A stretch of 45,342 bases of DNA from Pseudomonadota bacterium (GTDB taxonomy: Bacteria > Pseudomonadota > Gammaproteobacteria > Xanthomonadales > Xanthomonadaceae), in the NCBI GenBank assembly GCA_963205495.1, contig CAUJIN010000062.1, positions 1 through 45,342 on the forward strand, written 5' to 3'. How positions within the stretch are numbered: the stretch's first letter is position 1; each line of letters starts with the position of its first letter. The position numbers and the translations under genes were made by a program. The notes beneath the pieces were generated by a model. It was given only the letters and a program-made list of their open reading frames with translations, was not told the origin of the DNA and ran no database searches. Below, one piece after another: positions 8,700 through 18,837 of this stretch.

Positions 8700-9722
8700 T
8701 CAGCCTGCCGCCGGCGGCTGCGGCTTTTGCGGCGGCTGCGACGACGGGGGTTTCGGTGCAGGCGGCGGATCGGCGGTGAACACGGCGCGCTGCGCCGGCT
8801 TGGGCGCGGCAGGAGGGCGCGGCGCATCGCCCGCCGCGCGGGTCAGCTCCACGATGCCGGCGAGCGACCCCAGCACGCCGGTGGTTTCCATCGGCAGCAG
8901 CAGGGTCTTCTGGTTGGGCGAATGGGCGAAATCCTTGAGCGCCTCCACGTACTTCTGCGCCACGAAGTAGTTGATCGCCTGCAGGTCGCCCTTGGCGATG
9001 GCCTCGGACACCATCGTGGTGGCGCGCGCCTCGGCTTCGGCCAGGCGCTCGCGCGCCTCGGCGTCGCGCAGCGCCGACTCGCGCCGGCCCTCGGCCTCCA
9101 GCACCGCGGCCTGCTTCTCGCCTTCGGCCTTGAGGATGGCGGCGGCCCGGAAACCCTCCGCTTCGAGGATGTTGGCGCGCTTCTCGCGCTCGGCCTTCAT
9201 CTGCCGCGCCATCGAATCGATCAGGTCGCGCGGCGGCTGGATGTCCTTGATCTCGATGCGGTTCACCTTCACGCCCCAGGGATGGGTGGCGCGATCGACC
9301 ACGGCCAGGAGGCGCGAATTGATGTCGTCGCGCTTGGACAGCGATTCGTCCAGATCCATCGAACCCAGCACGGTGCGGATATTGGTCATGACCAGATTCA
9401 GCACCGCAACCTCCAGCTCGGCCACCTCGTAGGCCGCCTTGGCCGCATCGAGCACCTGGAAGAACACCACGCCGTCCACCTTCACCACGGCGTTGTCCTT
9501 GGTGATGACGTCCTGGCTGGGCACGTCGAGCACCTGCTCCATCATGTTCATCTTGCGGCCGATGGCATCGACCCACGGGATGATGAAACCCAGCCCCGGA
9601 GCCAGCGTATGGGTGTAGCGGCCGAAGCGCTGCACCGTGTACTCGTAGCCCTGCGGCACCGACTTGACGCCGCGGAAGATCGTGATGACGACGAAGGCCA
9701 TCAGCACCCAGACGAAGAACAT
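8700..9722 (-). CDS. SPFH/band 7 family membrane protein (stomatin/QmcA type)
   Basis: Product of 340 residues. ATG 9722 has CTGGAGA nine bases upstream; an in-frame ATG at 9755 has no such site. Residues 1-17 are a single membrane anchor (MFFVWVLMAFVVITIF), followed by the SPFH domain (VPQGYEYTVQRFGRYTHTLAPGL, VDGVVFFQV, NIRTVLGSMDLDE) to about residue 180. Then comes an Ala/Glu-rich coiled coil (ILEAEGFRAAAILKAEGEKQAAVLEAEGRRES) and a Pro/Ala-rich tail. Known role of the family: oligomeric scaffolds in membrane microdomains that restrain membrane proteases. Operon with the NfeD gene. Confidence 0.95.
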   Translation of the reverse strand: MFFVWVLMAFVVITIFRGVKSVPQGYEYTVQRFGRYTHTLAPGLGFIIPWVDAIGRKMNMMEQVLDVPSQDVITKDNAVVKVDGVVFFQVLDAAKAAYEVAELEVAVLNLVMTNIRTVLGSMDLDESLSKRDDINSRLLAVVDRATHPWGVKVNRIEIKDIQPPRDLIDSMARQMKAEREKRANILEAEGFRAAAILKAEGEKQAAVLEAEGRRESALRDAEARERLAEAEARATTMVSEAIAKGDLQAINYFVAQKYVEALKDFAHSPNQKTLLLPMETTGVLGSLAGIVELTRAAGDAPRPPAAPKPAQRAVFTADPPPAPKPPSSQPPQKPQPPAAG

Positions 9723-9795
9723 GCGCGTATCTCCAGAAAACGGTTCGGCCATCATAGACGAGCGCCAAGGCGCGCTGTGACCTCGCCGGCGCGGT

Positions 9796-11574
9796 TCACT
9801 CGCCGGTCTGCAACCGCCACAGCGCGGCGTAGGTGCCGCCGCGGGCCAGCAGCGCCTCGTGCGTGCCCGATTCGACGATGCGCCCGGCCTCCATCACGTG
9901 GATGGCGTGGGCGTGGCGAACGGTCGAGAGCCGATGCGCGACGATCAGGGTGGTGCGGTCGCGGGTGAGGGTGCGCAGCGCGCTCTGGATCGCGGCTTCC
10001 GTTTCGTTGTCCACCGCCGAGGTGGCCTCGTCGAGCACGAGGATCGCCGGATCGCGGTACAGCGCGCGGGCGAGGGCCACGCGCTGGCGCTGCCCGCCCG
10101 ACAGCCGGCTGCCGCGCTCGCCCACCGGGCTGTCGAACCCGCCGGGCAGGGCGCGGATGAAATCGGCGGCCTGGGCCAGTTCCGCCGCGCGCTCGACGCG
10201 CGCGCGATCGGGCGCGGGGTCGCCGTAGGCGATGTTGTCTGCAAGGCTCGCATCGGTGAGGAAGGGGTCCTGCGCGACATAGCCGATATTCCGGCGCAGG
10301 CGGGACGGATCCAGACCCGCGATGTCCACGCCATCCACGCACACCCGCCCCGACTCGGGCGCGATGAAGCCCAGCAGCAGGCGCAGGAGGCTGCTCTTGC
10401 CCCCGCCCGTGGGGCCGACCAGGGCCACCGTGTGGCCGGCGGGAACCGCCAGCTCCACGCCGTGCAGCACCCGCCGCCCGTCATAGGAAAGCCGCACCCC
10501 GGAAAACCGCACCTCGCCGCGCACCGGCGCCGGCAGTTCGCCCCTGGGCGCGGGCGGCAGCGGCGCATCGATCAGGTCCATCACCCGGTTCACCGAGGCC
10601 ATCGCGCGCTGGTAGAGGTCGGTCATGTCGGCCAGCCGCGTCAGCGGCCACAGCAGGCGCTGGGTGAGGTACACCAGGGCCGAATAGCTGCCCACGCCCA
10701 GTTCGCCCGAAAGCGCCTTCCAGCCGCCGTACAGCAGGGTGGCCACGAAGCCCGCCAGCACCGCCATGCGGATCACCGGCGTGATCGCCGCGGCAAAGCG
10801 GATCGCCTCGGCGTTGCGCGCGCGGTAGCCGTCCGACACCGCGCGCACGCGCTCCAGCTCCTGCGCCTCGGCGGTGTAGGCCTTGATCGTGGCGATGCCG
10901 GCGAGGTTGTTGTTGAGCCGGTCCGACACCGTCGCCGCGGCCTCGCGCGCGGCGGCGTAGCGCGGCGCGAGCTTCTTCTGGAACCAGAACGCGCCGACCA
11001 GGATCAGCGGAATCGGCAGGAAGGCGAGCGCGGCAAGATCGGCGGTGAGCAGGAAGAACACCGCACCGATCAGGCTGGCGGACACCGCCACCTGGATCAG
11101 GTCGTTGGCGCCGGTGTTGAGGAAACGCTCGATCTGGTGCACGTCCTCGTTGAGCACCGCCATCAGCCGCCCGCTGCGCGCATCCGTCACGAAATCCGGC
11201 GGCAGCGCCTGCAGGTGGGCATAGGCCGCAAGACGCAGCTCGTGCTGCACGTCCTGCGCCAGCCTGCGCCACTTGAGCGCGTAGAGGTATTCGAAGGCGG
11301 ACTCGCACACCCAGACCAGCACCGTGATGCCGGTCAGAAGCACGAGCTGGTGCAAGGGCTCGACCACGCCCATGCGCGCGAGGAAGGAGTCGCGCTGGTT
11401 CACCACGATGTCCACCGCCACGCCGATCAGCGCCTCGGGCAGCACGTCGAACACCTTGTTGAGCACCGAATACAGCGAAGCCAGCCCGGCGTCGCGGCGG
11501 TACGGACGGGCATAGCGGAACAGGCGGCGCAGCGGATGGCCGGCCGCGGAGGCGGATGTGGGCAGGGAGTTCAT
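9796..11574 (-). CDS. ABC exporter half-transporter (fused membrane and ATPase domains)
   Basis: Product of 592 residues, the usual length for MsbA/MdlB-like exporters that dimerise in the inner membrane. Residues about 20-330 carry six membrane helices. The ATPase half shows Walker [10 protein letters not shown] (from residue 387), Q-loop [10 protein letters not shown], signature LSGGQRQR, Walker [13 protein letters not shown] and the H-loop IVAHRLS. All catalytic residues are present, so it should be active. Substrate is not visible; candidates are lipids, peptides or drugs. It is 73 bases upstream of the SPFH gene on the same strand and diverges from rluE; the ribosome site is weak. Confidence 0.93.
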   Translation of the reverse strand: MNSLPTSASAAGHPLRRLFRYARPYRRDAGLASLYSVLNKVFDVLPEALIGVAVDIVVNQRDSFLARMGVVEPLHQLVLLTGITVLVWVCESAFEYLYALKWRRLAQDVQHELRLAAYAHLQALPPDFVTDARSGRLMAVLNEDVHQIERFLNTGANDLIQVAVSASLIGAVFFLLTADLAALAFLPIPLILVGAFWFQKKLAPRYAAAREAAATVSDRLNNNLAGIATIKAYTAEAQELERVRAVSDGYRARNAEAIRFAAAITPVIRMAVLAGFVATLLYGGWKALSGELGVGSYSALVYLTQRLLWPLTRLADMTDLYQRAMASVNRVMDLIDAPLPPAPRGELPAPVRGEVRFSGVRLSYDGRRVLHGVELAVPAGHTVALVGPTGGGKSSLLRLLLGFIAPESGRVCVDGVDIAGLDPSRLRRNIGYVAQDPFLTDASLADNIAYGDPAPDRARVERAAELAQAADFIRALPGGFDSPVGERGSRLSGGQRQRVALARALYRDPAILVLDEATSAVDNETEAAIQSALRTLTRDRTTLIVAHRLSTVRHAHAIHVMEAGRIVESGTHEALLARGGTYAALWRLQTGE

Positions 11575-11728
11575 CCGGGCATTTTCCCACGGCGGCGGGC
11601 TTGCCGTTCCCGAAGCCGCACCGGCGCTTGGCCACGCGCTGCGCTCAATCCCCGCGAAGCGCCACGCCGCAGCGCCACTCCCTGCCCGATCCGGCTATCG
11701 TGTCGCCCTGCCTGCCGCACCCGCTCCC

Positions 11729-12271
11729 ATGCTGATCGCCTTCAACAAACCCTACGGCGTGCTGTGCCAGTTCACCGACCGCAGCCTGCCGCCGCGCCCC
11801 ACGCTCGCCGGCTTCGGCCTGCCGCCCGGCGTCTACCCGGCCGGACGGCTGGATTTCGACTCCGAGGGACTCCTGCTGCTCACCGACGATGGCCGCCTCG
11901 CGAACCGCCTCACCGATCCGCGCCACCACGAGGAAAAGACCTATCTGGTGCAGGTGGAAGGCGAACCCGGCGAGGCGGCGCTCGAAGCCCTGCGCCACGG
12001 CATCCCCCTCAACGACCGACCCACCCGCCCCGCCCGCGCGCGCCGCGTGGACGCGCCCGCATGGCTGTGGCCGCGCGACCCGCCGGTGCGCTATCGCAAG
12101 AGCGTGCCCGATGCCTTCCTTGAACTCGCCATCCGCGAAGGCCGCAACCGCCAGGTGCGCCGCATGACCGCCGCCGTCGGCCACCCCACCCTGCGCCTGG
12201 TGCGCCTGCGCATCGGCCACCACGCCCTGGACGGACTCGCGCCGGGCGCGTGGCGGGTGGTGGATCGCTGA
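11729..12271 (+). CDS. rluE: 23S rRNA pseudouridine synthase, RluE type
   Basis: Product of 180 residues. It has the RsuA/RluB/RluE core with no N-terminal S4 domain, which fits RluE (position 2457 of 23S rRNA in E. coli). Catalytic Asp42 lies in [14 protein letters not shown]; the other family motifs are [12 protein letters not shown] at the start, EKTYLVQV, and [27 protein letters not shown]. Start at 11729 gives the standard [10 protein letters not shown]. Single gene, followed after 114 bases by the convergent res gene of the island. The last 40 bases of that gap hold only a weak hairpin (AGGGC / GCCCT). Confidence 0.92.
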   Translation: MLIAFNKPYGVLCQFTDRSLPPRPTLAGFGLPPGVYPAGRLDFDSEGLLLLTDDGRLANRLTDPRHHEEKTYLVQVEGEPGEAALEALRHGIPLNDRPTRPARARRVDAPAWLWPRDPPVRYRKSVPDAFLELAIREGRNRQVRRMTAAVGHPTLRLVRLRIGHHALDGLAPGAWRVVDR

Positions 12272-12385
12272 CATGCAAGGCGGTCCGGTCGAACCGCGCA
12301 GAACCAACGCTCCCGACTTGACGAGAGCGACCCATCGACAAAGAGGCAACAGGGCAAGACGACGCCCTTGTACATTGCCCCGGCG

Positions 12386-15300
12386 CTACTTCACCACGTC
12401 CATCAGCTTCGCGTAGCTGTCGACCACGTCGTAGCGCACGTTCTCTGCGGCGAAGCGCTTGCTCATCTCGGCGAAGAACCTGCGGGCGCACTCGATTTTC
12501 CTGTTCTCGATCGGGCGCATATCCATGCTGGACATGCTGCCCTTGGTCTCGGCGACGAAATAGACGTGCTTGACCGTGCCCGCCTTGAAGCTGATCGCCC
12601 AGTCCGGGTTGTAGTCGCCCACCGGCGTGGGGATCAGGAAGCCGCGCGGCAGCTTGGCGTAGACCACGACATCGCGGCTCACATCCAGCTCTTTCACGAA
12701 CCGGCGTTCGACGCTGGAGTCGGTCACGACATAGTCGTAGATGTGGTGCCGCAGCTTGTCGCCGGCCTTGCTGAAGTCCTGCTTGGCTTGTCCATCCGTG
12801 AAGATGTCCATGCCGTAGCTGTCGTCGATCGGGTTGTAGGTCAGGTGCTCGATGATGACCGTGGCCTTCTGTTCATTGATGAAGCGGATGGCTTCGGCAA
12901 TGAAGCTTTCCGGGTTGGTCCTGAACTGGGCGAACACCGCAGCGTTGATGGCTTTCAGGATGGCAGTCACCGTGCGGCGGGTGAGCTGGGTGCCTTCGGC
13001 GATCTTGCCGATCAGGTCATAGCGGACGGCGGATTGCACCGAATGCCTGTACTTCTCGGTGCGGGTTTCGCCAACGCGGAAGCCGTCGCCGGATTTCATG
13101 GCGTCGACGCTGACCTCATCCGCCTGCTGCCCGCGCTCGACGGTGTACTGCAGCGGCGTCACGCGCAGGCCGGCGTCCTTGGCGTTGATCGCGGCGGCCG
13201 CTTTTTCCACCAGTTCGTCCGAATCGAAGGCCACGCTGTAGGCGGCCTTGCGGTTGATCCGGCTCCACAGTTCCTTGAATTCCTGCTTGTGGAAGTTGTC
13301 GTTGAGCGGGTTCTGCTTCGGCTTGCGGCCGTCGCTGACTTCGGGAAGTTGCGCATCGCTGAAGACGCTGTCCACCAGTGCGAACACTTGCTCGGCGTAC
13401 GCCTTCAGTTCCGCCGGCAGGTCGGCCAACGTGCCGTCGTGCTTGGCCTGGTGATAGGCCTCGCTGATGCGGTCGTTGTCGTCGGTGTAGTCGTTCTTGA
13501 GCAGGTACTTGTAGATATGCTTGGCCATCTGCGGGGTGACGGCGACATCGCCCGCAGCCGTTTTCAGCACCTTGCCGGTGAAGTACGCCTCGTCGGCCTT
13601 GCGCGGGCGCGCGGACAGCGATTCGCTGATGTCCTTCTGCAGCGCGGCAACGAAGTCCTTGTAGCTTTCGCTGGCCACCACGGTGAGCAGGTTGATGTCG
13701 TGCACGGTGGCCGGGTGGTCCATGCGCTCGCCGTGCTGGTTCACCGCCAGGCGCAGGCCGCGGCCCACCTCCTGCCGGCGCGAGACGGTGTTGTCGCTGT
13801 GCTTGAGCGTGCAGATCGCGAACACATTGGGGTTGTCCCAGCCTTCGCGCAGCGCGGAGTGGGAGAAGATGAAGCGCGTCGGTTCGTCGAAGGACAGCAG
13901 CTTTTCCTTGTCCTTGAGGATCAGGTCGTAGGCATCCACGTCGTCGGACAGGCCGGCATTCTCTCCGCGCGCCGCCACGGTGGAATCCACCTGCCGCCTG
14001 CTCTTCTTGTCGATGGAGAAATAGCCGTTGTGGGTCTTCTCGGCCGCGATGCCTTTCAGGTAGCGCGTGTACGGCGTTTCTTCCAGCCCCAGCACTTCGT
14101 TGAGCTGCTCGGTGTATTCCTCCTCGAAGATGCGGGCGTACTCGCCCTTCTCGTCGGCTTGCGCGTAGTCGCGGTACTTGGCCACCTCGTCGATGAAGAA
14201 CAGGCTCAGCACCTTGATGCCCTGCGCGAACAGCGCCTGTTCCTTGTCGAAGTGGGCCTTGATGGTTTCCCGGATCTGGATGCGGCGCAGCGCGGCCTCG
14301 TTCACGTCACCTGCGGCATCGCCAACGCCCAGCTCCACGCCGTTGGTGAAGCTCAGGGTGTCGGTGATCGCGCTGATGTCGGAGACGACGAAGCCCTTGT
14401 ACTGGTCGAGCCCGTTGGACAGCTCGAACAGGTTGTCGCCCTTGCCCAGCTTGCGCACGAGGCGCTTGATGTTGCCGCCGGTCAGCTTCTGCTCGAACTC
14501 GACGCGGGCCTGCGGTGGCTTTTGGGGCGAGATGTCGATGGACTGCAGGTACAGATAGGCATGGGTGCCCGCCAGCCCCTTCACCGAGATACCGCGCACG
14601 GCGATCTTCTTGACCAGCTTCTGGTTGTAGGCGTCCAGCGCATCCAGCCGATGCACCTTGTTATGGCAGGTCTTGTGGGTGGCGGAATAGCGCAGCACCG
14701 CCAGCGGCTTGAAGTTGACCAGCGAATCCAGGGTCTTGCCGCCTTCCATCTTCTGCGGTTCGTCCAGGATCAGGATGGGCTGGTTGGCGCTGATGACATC
14801 GATGGGCCTGCGCGACTGGAAATCGTCCAGTGCCTCGTAGATGCGGCGGTTGTCCTTGCCGGTGGCATTGAACGCCTGCACGTTGATGACCATGACATTG
14901 ATGCCGGCATCGGACGAGAAGCTCTCCAACTGGTGCAGCTGCTTGGAGTTGTAAATGAAGAACCGCGCCTTTTTGCCGTAGCTTTCCAGGAAGTGGTCGG
15001 CGGTGATCTGCAGCGACTTGTACACGCCCTCGCGGATGGCGATGGACGGCACCACGATGATGAACTTGCTCCAGCCGTACAGCTTGTTCAGCTCGAACAG
15101 GGTCTTGATGTAAACGTAGGTCTTGCCGGTGCCGGTCTCCATTTCCACGTCAAGATTGATGCCGCTCACCTTGGTCTTCACCAAGGCTTCGGACACAGGC
15201 AGGTTCTGGCTGCGCTGCACGGCCTGAATGTTGTGCAGCACGTCCGCTTCGCCGATCTGCAGGCTGGCGTTGCGGAAGGCATCGCCAAGGAACAGGTCGT

Positions 15301-15439
15301 CCACGCCCTTGTTGGCCTTGCCGGGGTCAAGCCGGTAGTGCGTGGCGGCCGTGCTGGCCGGTGGCTGGCCAGCAAAGCAATCCACCACCGCCTGCACGGC
15401 GGCGGTCTGGTAGGCCTGGGTCTTGAATTTCAGTTTCAT
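12386..15439 (-). CDS. res: Type III restriction enzyme, Res subunit
   Basis: Product of 1017 residues, typical for Res. Start at 15439 ([11 protein letters not shown]) has GGGGG eight bases upstream. Superfamily 2 translocase motifs in order: [14 protein letters not shown] (motif I, near 100), LDEPQKMEG (DExx box, near 226), LRYSATH (motif III), and [18 protein letters not shown] with [13 protein letters not shown] (motifs V-VI, near 530-560). The end carries a PD-(D/E)xK nuclease site: Asp in NPDWAISF (near 946) and AETKGSM (near 962). Every catalytic residue is present, so cleavage needs only a partner Mod, which lies two genes upstream. Unusually, a fic gene separates mod from res, and res has its own operator-rich upstream spacer. 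Confidence 0.96.
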   Translation of the reverse strand: MKLKFKTQAYQTAAVQAVVDCFAGQPPASTAATHYRLDPGKANKGVDDLFLGDAFRNASLQIGEADVLHNIQAVQRSQNLPVSEALVKTKVSGINLDVEMETGTGKTYVYIKTLFELNKLYGWSKFIIVVPSIAIREGVYKSLQITADHFLESYGKKARFFIYNSKQLHQLESFSSDAGINVMVINVQAFNATGKDNRRIYEALDDFQSRRPIDVISANQPILILDEPQKMEGGKTLDSLVNFKPLAVLRYSATHKTCHNKVHRLDALDAYNQKLVKKIAVRGISVKGLAGTHAYLYLQSIDISPQKPPQARVEFEQKLTGGNIKRLVRKLGKGDNLFELSNGLDQYKGFVVSDISAITDTLSFTNGVELGVGDAAGDVNEAALRRIQIRETIKAHFDKEQALFAQGIKVLSLFFIDEVAKYRDYAQADEKGEYARIFEEEYTEQLNEVLGLEETPYTRYLKGIAAEKTHNGYFSIDKKSRRQVDSTVAARGENAGLSDDVDAYDLILKDKEKLLSFDEPTRFIFSHSALREGWDNPNVFAICTLKHSDNTVSRRQEVGRGLRLAVNQHGERMDHPATVHDINLLTVVASESYKDFVAALQKDISESLSARPRKADEAYFTGKVLKTAAGDVAVTPQMAKHIYKYLLKNDYTDDNDRISEAYHQAKHDGTLADLPAELKAYAEQVFALVDSVFSDAQLPEVSDGRKPKQNPLNDNFHKQEFKELWSRINRKAAYSVAFDSDELVEKAAAAINAKDAGLRVTPLQYTVERGQQADEVSVDAMKSGDGFRVGETRTEKYRHSVQSAVRYDLIGKIAEGTQLTRRTVTAILKAINAAVFAQFRTNPESFIAEAIRFINEQKATVIIEHLTYNPIDDSYGMDIFTDGQAKQDFSKAGDKLRHHIYDYVVTDSSVERRFVKELDVSRDVVVYAKLPRGFLIPTPVGDYNPDWAISFKAGTVKHVYFVAETKGSMSSMDMRPIENRKIECARRFFAEMSKRFAAENVRYDVVDSYAKLMDVVK

Positions 15440-15487
15440 GCGGCGCCCCCGAACTCTGTAGAGCCTACGGCCTCCATAATACACGTT

Positions 15488-15546
15488 GTGGAGCGTATAT
15501 TGGTTTTTACGCTCCACGAAGCAGATTCCGGAGCGTACAAGCTCCG
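15488..15546. promoter_or_regulatory. Triple operator-like repeat upstream of res
   Basis: GTGGAGCGTA (15488-15497), a 10-base gap, and its exact complement TACGCTCCAC (15508-15517) form a perfect 10-base dyad. A third unit GGAGCGTA follows at 15530-15537, 40 bases from the first copy, and forms its own dyad CGGAGC/GCTCCG (15529-15546). The array fills the 114-base gap between the fic stop and the res start. On the minus strand a TATTAT (-10-like) lies between the array and res. It looks like a repressor-controlled promoter of res. Confidence 0.6.
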
Positions 15547-15553
15547 CAACGTG

Positions 15554-16669
15554 TCAGAACACATCCCGACCCTCCGCCAGATTGACCAGCCGGGGGAAGC
15601 ACAAGGTGGCCGGGCGGCGACCGCTGCCTGCCTGCAATTCCCGCAGAATGCCGCCGTCACGTAATTGCCGCAGCAGAGCCGGTGCAGTCTTCTCATGGAT
15701 GCCGAACTCCCGGCTCAACTGCTCGGCCAGATCCGACGTGCGGAAAATCGGCTTGTTGAAAATCGCATCCAGCAGATGCACCGTGTACTGCGAATGCGTG
15801 ATTTCATGAATGACCTGCTTCATCTCCTCGTACAGAGATTTGATGGCCACCACGCGCTGGCTGTTCTGCCGCGCCTGCGTCAGCACGGCCTGCAAGAAGA
15901 AGGCAATCCAGCCATTCCAGTCACCTTCGGCGGAGATTGCCTTGAGTCGTGCGTAATACTCGGTACGGTGACTTTCCAGATAGCCCGACAGATAGAACAT
16001 CGGCTGCGACAGCACACGCTTCTGGTACAGGAATAGTGGAATCAGAATGCGGCCAATACGCCCGTTGCCGTCCTTGAACGGGTGCAGCAGCTCGAATTGG
16101 GCGTGGACGACGGCCACTTGCAGCAGAAAGTCGATGTCATCGCTGTCCAGATACCGCTCCCAGGACTGCAAATGATCGGGCAACTGCATGGGATTGGGCG
16201 GCACGAAAGTGGCCTGCTCGACAGGACAGCGATAGGGGCCAATCCAGTTCTGGTCACGCCGGAACTCTCCTGGCGCCTTGTCCTGCCCACGCACGCTGTT
16301 CATCAGGATGCGGTGCAGCTCGCGCACGAAGGACAGCCGGATGGGATAGTCCCTCAGGTACTCCCGGGCAGAAAACAGTGCCTGCCGATAGTTGGAAATT
16401 TCCTGAATGTCCTGAAACTTCTCGCCTTCCTTCAACAGCCCGGCTTCCTGCTCCAGCACTTCGTCCACCGTGGCCTGCGTGCCCTCGATGCGCGACGACA
16501 GCACCGCTTCCTGCGTGGTCAGGGGCGACAGCATCACCGCCGGATTGGGAATGCCCTGCAACAAACCGTCGTAGCGCGCCAGCTCGCCATTGGCTTGACC
16601 CACCAAAGGCAGCAGGCGACGGTAGTCCAAATCAGTTAATGGCAAGGCATCAGGAATGTAAGGGTTCAC
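15554..16669 (-). CDS. fic: Class II Fic family protein with C-terminal winged helix
   Basis: Product of 371 residues from GTG 16669 (MNPYIPDALPL), which has AAGG seven to eight bases upstream; GTG 16678 is the alternative. Domains: N-terminal helices with the inhibitory motif SSRIEG at residues 58-63 (class II pattern S/TxxxEG), Fic core with the complete active site HPFKDGNGRIGR (about 196-207), and a C-terminal winged helix-turn-helix (RTSDLAEQLSREFGIHEKTAPALLRQLRDGGIL). Fic enzymes move AMP, or another phosphate-linked group, from a nucleotide to a target hydroxyl. The inhibitory Glu suggests activity is held off until needed. The DNA-binding-like tail suggests it may also control transcription. 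It sits between mod and res; no separate antitoxin is seen. The target is unknown. Confidence 0.95.
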   Translation of the reverse strand: MNPYIPDALPLTDLDYRRLLPLVGQANGELARYDGLLQGIPNPAVMLSPLTTQEAVLSSRIEGTQATVDEVLEQEAGLLKEGEKFQDIQEISNYRQALFSAREYLRDYPIRLSFVRELHRILMNSVRGQDKAPGEFRRDQNWIGPYRCPVEQATFVPPNPMQLPDHLQSWERYLDSDDIDFLLQVAVVHAQFELLHPFKDGNGRIGRILIPLFLYQKRVLSQPMFYLSGYLESHRTEYYARLKAISAEGDWNGWIAFFLQAVLTQARQNSQRVVAIKSLYEEMKQVIHEITHSQYTVHLLDAIFNKPIFRTSDLAEQLSREFGIHEKTAPALLRQLRDGGILRELQAGSGRRPATLCFPRLVNLAEGRDVF

Positions 16670-16706
16670 CGTTACCACCTTCTTGAATCACTAAAGAAAG
16701 ATAAAC

Positions 16707-16725
16707 GTGCCACAAGCTGTGGCAC
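16707..16725. promoter_or_regulatory. Palindrome upstream of fic
   Basis: GTGCCACA, AGC, TGTGGCAC: a perfect 8-base inverted repeat 38 bases before the fic start, in an A+T-rich spacer (16670-16855). On the minus strand TTGTGC overlaps the dyad and TTTATC lies 16 bases further, so it could cover a promoter. Its sequence differs from the operator array in front of res. Confidence 0.45.
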
Positions 16726-16855
16726 AAATTCTTGCTTAAAGTGATGTATTCCGCCTCGCAAGTCAGGCGGTATCTTGTTTGTTAGGCAGATACAGGAGAT
16801 TTTCTTCAGCTTATCTTGGCAGCTGTTGCCACGGGCAAGCGTGGTCATGGCCGCC

Positions 16856-18730
16856 TCAGAGGCTCTTCACATCGGTGCCGGGCGAAAGCTGTTTGAAGAT
16901 CTGTTCGGCGTTGATCTTGGCCGCGTCATTCTTGAAGCCGGCATCGCGGAACACGGCACGCAGTGGCGTTGTCTTCGCCAGCGCCATGATGAAGGCATCA
17001 TCGATGCCGCCATCGGCATCGAAGCAGGCGGCCAGTGCGTCGGTGTCCACGAAGTACACGTCCTTGCCGGCGAGGGTCTTTTTTTCGATGGGCAGGGCAA
17101 GGTCAACGCCCCAGTCCAGCATCACCTGGAACAGCAGGTCTTCGGGGGTGCGGTCGGGCTTGATGTTGTCGATGCTGGACAGCAGGTCTTCCTGAGTGGT
17201 GGCATCCGGACTGTAGAACACATCCGCCATGTTGGAGGTGTCCACTTTCAAGACGCGAAAGCCGGTGTCCACACTCTCATTGATAGACTCGGCGGCGATC
17301 TTCTTGCCAGCGCGACGAATGCGCTCCTTACTAATTTCGGCAATGGTCGCGTAGCCAGCTTTGCATGCTTCCGAATCCTCGGCGCATGGCTCTGGGAGCT
17401 GAACCATAATAAAGCGACGACTGCCGCCGTCCTCTGCGTTTTTTTTCATGACGGCGTGTGCAGTGGTCGATGCACCAGCAAAAAAATCGACCACGATCGC
17501 GTCGGGTGATGAACCAAGGTCAATGAGGTATTCAAGCAAGCCGACGGGCTTCGGATTTTCAAATAAAGTTGAGTTTCCGAATATCTGGCCCATCTCATTT
17601 GAGCCGGACGTATTAAACGGAGCAAAATCCCATAGAGATGTCCATGTAGCACCCTCTTTCACATCGGATAGAAATCTTTTCAGCTTGGGAGCCTGCTTGC
17701 CGTCCTTCCCGAAATAAATTGCATTCTCAGCAATAAGGCGTTCAATCTTCTCACGATTAAAGCGCCAATTCCCATTGTTAGCTGGATAGAACTGCTCGCC
17801 AGTGTTTGGGTTGGTAATTGGGTAGTGCAACGCCGCCGAATAGCGGCCGCCTTTGACGTTTCCGGTCAGGTCGCCGGCAACCCACGGCCCTTTCGGGTGA
17901 TTGTCTGGATTTTTATATCTGTCAATCTGATCCTGCGTACGCGGACGCAAGTTGATGCCTGCTAAGTCTGTCTTGACGTAGAGCAAAATGTAGTCGTGCT
18001 GCGCACCGATGACCTTGTCATTTGGTGGAGTATTGCGCTTTTTCCAGATTATCTGAGCGGCGAATTGCTCTTCTCCAAAAACCTCATCACAGACCTTTCT
18101 AAGATTTGATATTTCACCGTCGTCAATCGATGCAAGGAACACTCCATCATCATCGAGCAGCTTCTTTGCAAGGCGAACCCGGGCATACATCATGGAGAGC
18201 CAATCAGAGTGGAATCGACCGTTCGATTCAGGATTGGAGACGAGCTTCTCGCCAGTAGGGCTGGCCTGAAGGGATTTGATAAGAAATGATTCCGCGTCAT
18301 CAGCGAAATCATCGTCATAAACGAAATCTCGTCCTGTGTTGTACGGCGGATCGATGTAGATCATCTTTACCTTGCCCAGATACGTCTCCTGCAACAGCTT
18401 CAACGCATCCAGATTGTCGCCCTCGATAAACAGGTTCTTCGTGGTATCGAAGTCCACACTCTCATCCCGCGCCGGGCGCAGGGTCTTCGCAATCGGTGCA
18501 TTCGCCGTCAGCAGCGCCTCGCGCTTGCCAGGCCAATCCAAGTGATACCGCTCCTGCGGCCCCTCCACCAGCGCCCCCGACAGCTCCTGCCGCAGCAGGT
18601 CGAAATCCACTGCCAGCTTCACGCCGCCATCTTCGCCCCGCGCCTCCGTCACACAGCCGGGGAACAAGTCGCGGATGCGCGCGATGTTGGCGGCGGTCAG
18701 GTCGGGGGAGTGCATTTTCAGCTTGTCCAT
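16856..18730 (-). CDS. mod: Type III DNA adenine methyltransferase, Mod subunit
   Basis: Product of 624 residues. Start at 18730 (MDKLKMHSPDLT). Motif order is that of beta-class methyltransferases: catalytic DPPYNTG near residue 127, target-recognition region in the middle (about 180-390), and the SAM-binding motif late (VVDFFAGASTTAHAV, near 413). FAGAS replaces the classic FxGxG, a variation met in other Mod proteins. It methylates adenine on one strand of an asymmetric site and gives Res its specificity; the site cannot be read from sequence. The gene is visibly richer in A+T than its neighbours, most of all 17400-18330. It contains an A8 tract (17439-17446, codons for MKKN) and an A7 tract (17079-17085). 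It is intact as sequenced. Confidence 0.97.
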   Translation of the reverse strand: MDKLKMHSPDLTAANIARIRDLFPGCVTEARGEDGGVKLAVDFDLLRQELSGALVEGPQERYHLDWPGKREALLTANAPIAKTLRPARDESVDFDTTKNLFIEGDNLDALKLLQETYLGKVKMIYIDPPYNTGRDFVYDDDFADDAESFLIKSLQASPTGEKLVSNPESNGRFHSDWLSMMYARVRLAKKLLDDDGVFLASIDDGEISNLRKVCDEVFGEEQFAAQIIWKKRNTPPNDKVIGAQHDYILLYVKTDLAGINLRPRTQDQIDRYKNPDNHPKGPWVAGDLTGNVKGGRYSAALHYPITNPNTGEQFYPANNGNWRFNREKIERLIAENAIYFGKDGKQAPKLKRFLSDVKEGATWTSLWDFAPFNTSGSNEMGQIFGNSTLFENPKPVGLLEYLIDLGSSPDAIVVDFFAGASTTAHAVMKKNAEDGGSRRFIMVQLPEPCAEDSEACKAGYATIAEISKERIRRAGKKIAAESINESVDTGFRVLKVDTSNMADVFYSPDATTQEDLLSSIDNIKPDRTPEDLLFQVMLDWGVDLALPIEKKTLAGKDVYFVDTDALAACFDADGGIDDAFIMALAKTTPLRAVFRDAGFKNDAAKINAEQIFKQLSPGTDVKSL

Positions 18731-18750
18731 GGTGAGGCTTCTCTTTGCTG

Positions 18751-18835
18751 GCTTTCTGCAAGCCAAGGCGTGAAATGGTTGTAAGTGATTGATTTACCGG
18801 CCAGCTGTCGGCGCGAGCTTTCTGCAGCTTTCTGC
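18751..18835. repeat. Direct repeats upstream of mod
   Basis: GCTTTCTGC occurs three times exactly (18751-18759, 18817-18825, 18827-18835), and TTCTGCAAGC follows at 18841. Read on the mod strand the unit is GCAGAAAGC. They lie in the 107-base spacer between the AlbA_2 gene stop and the mod start. Possible binding sites or expansion-prone repeats; no function known. Confidence 0.5.
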
Positions 18836-18837
18836 GT

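Noticed and set aside
16781..16787. GTTAGGC, an integron attC core-like heptamer, near mod
   Set aside because: No partner RYYYAAC site and no attC-like folded repeat within reach, and no integrase gene.
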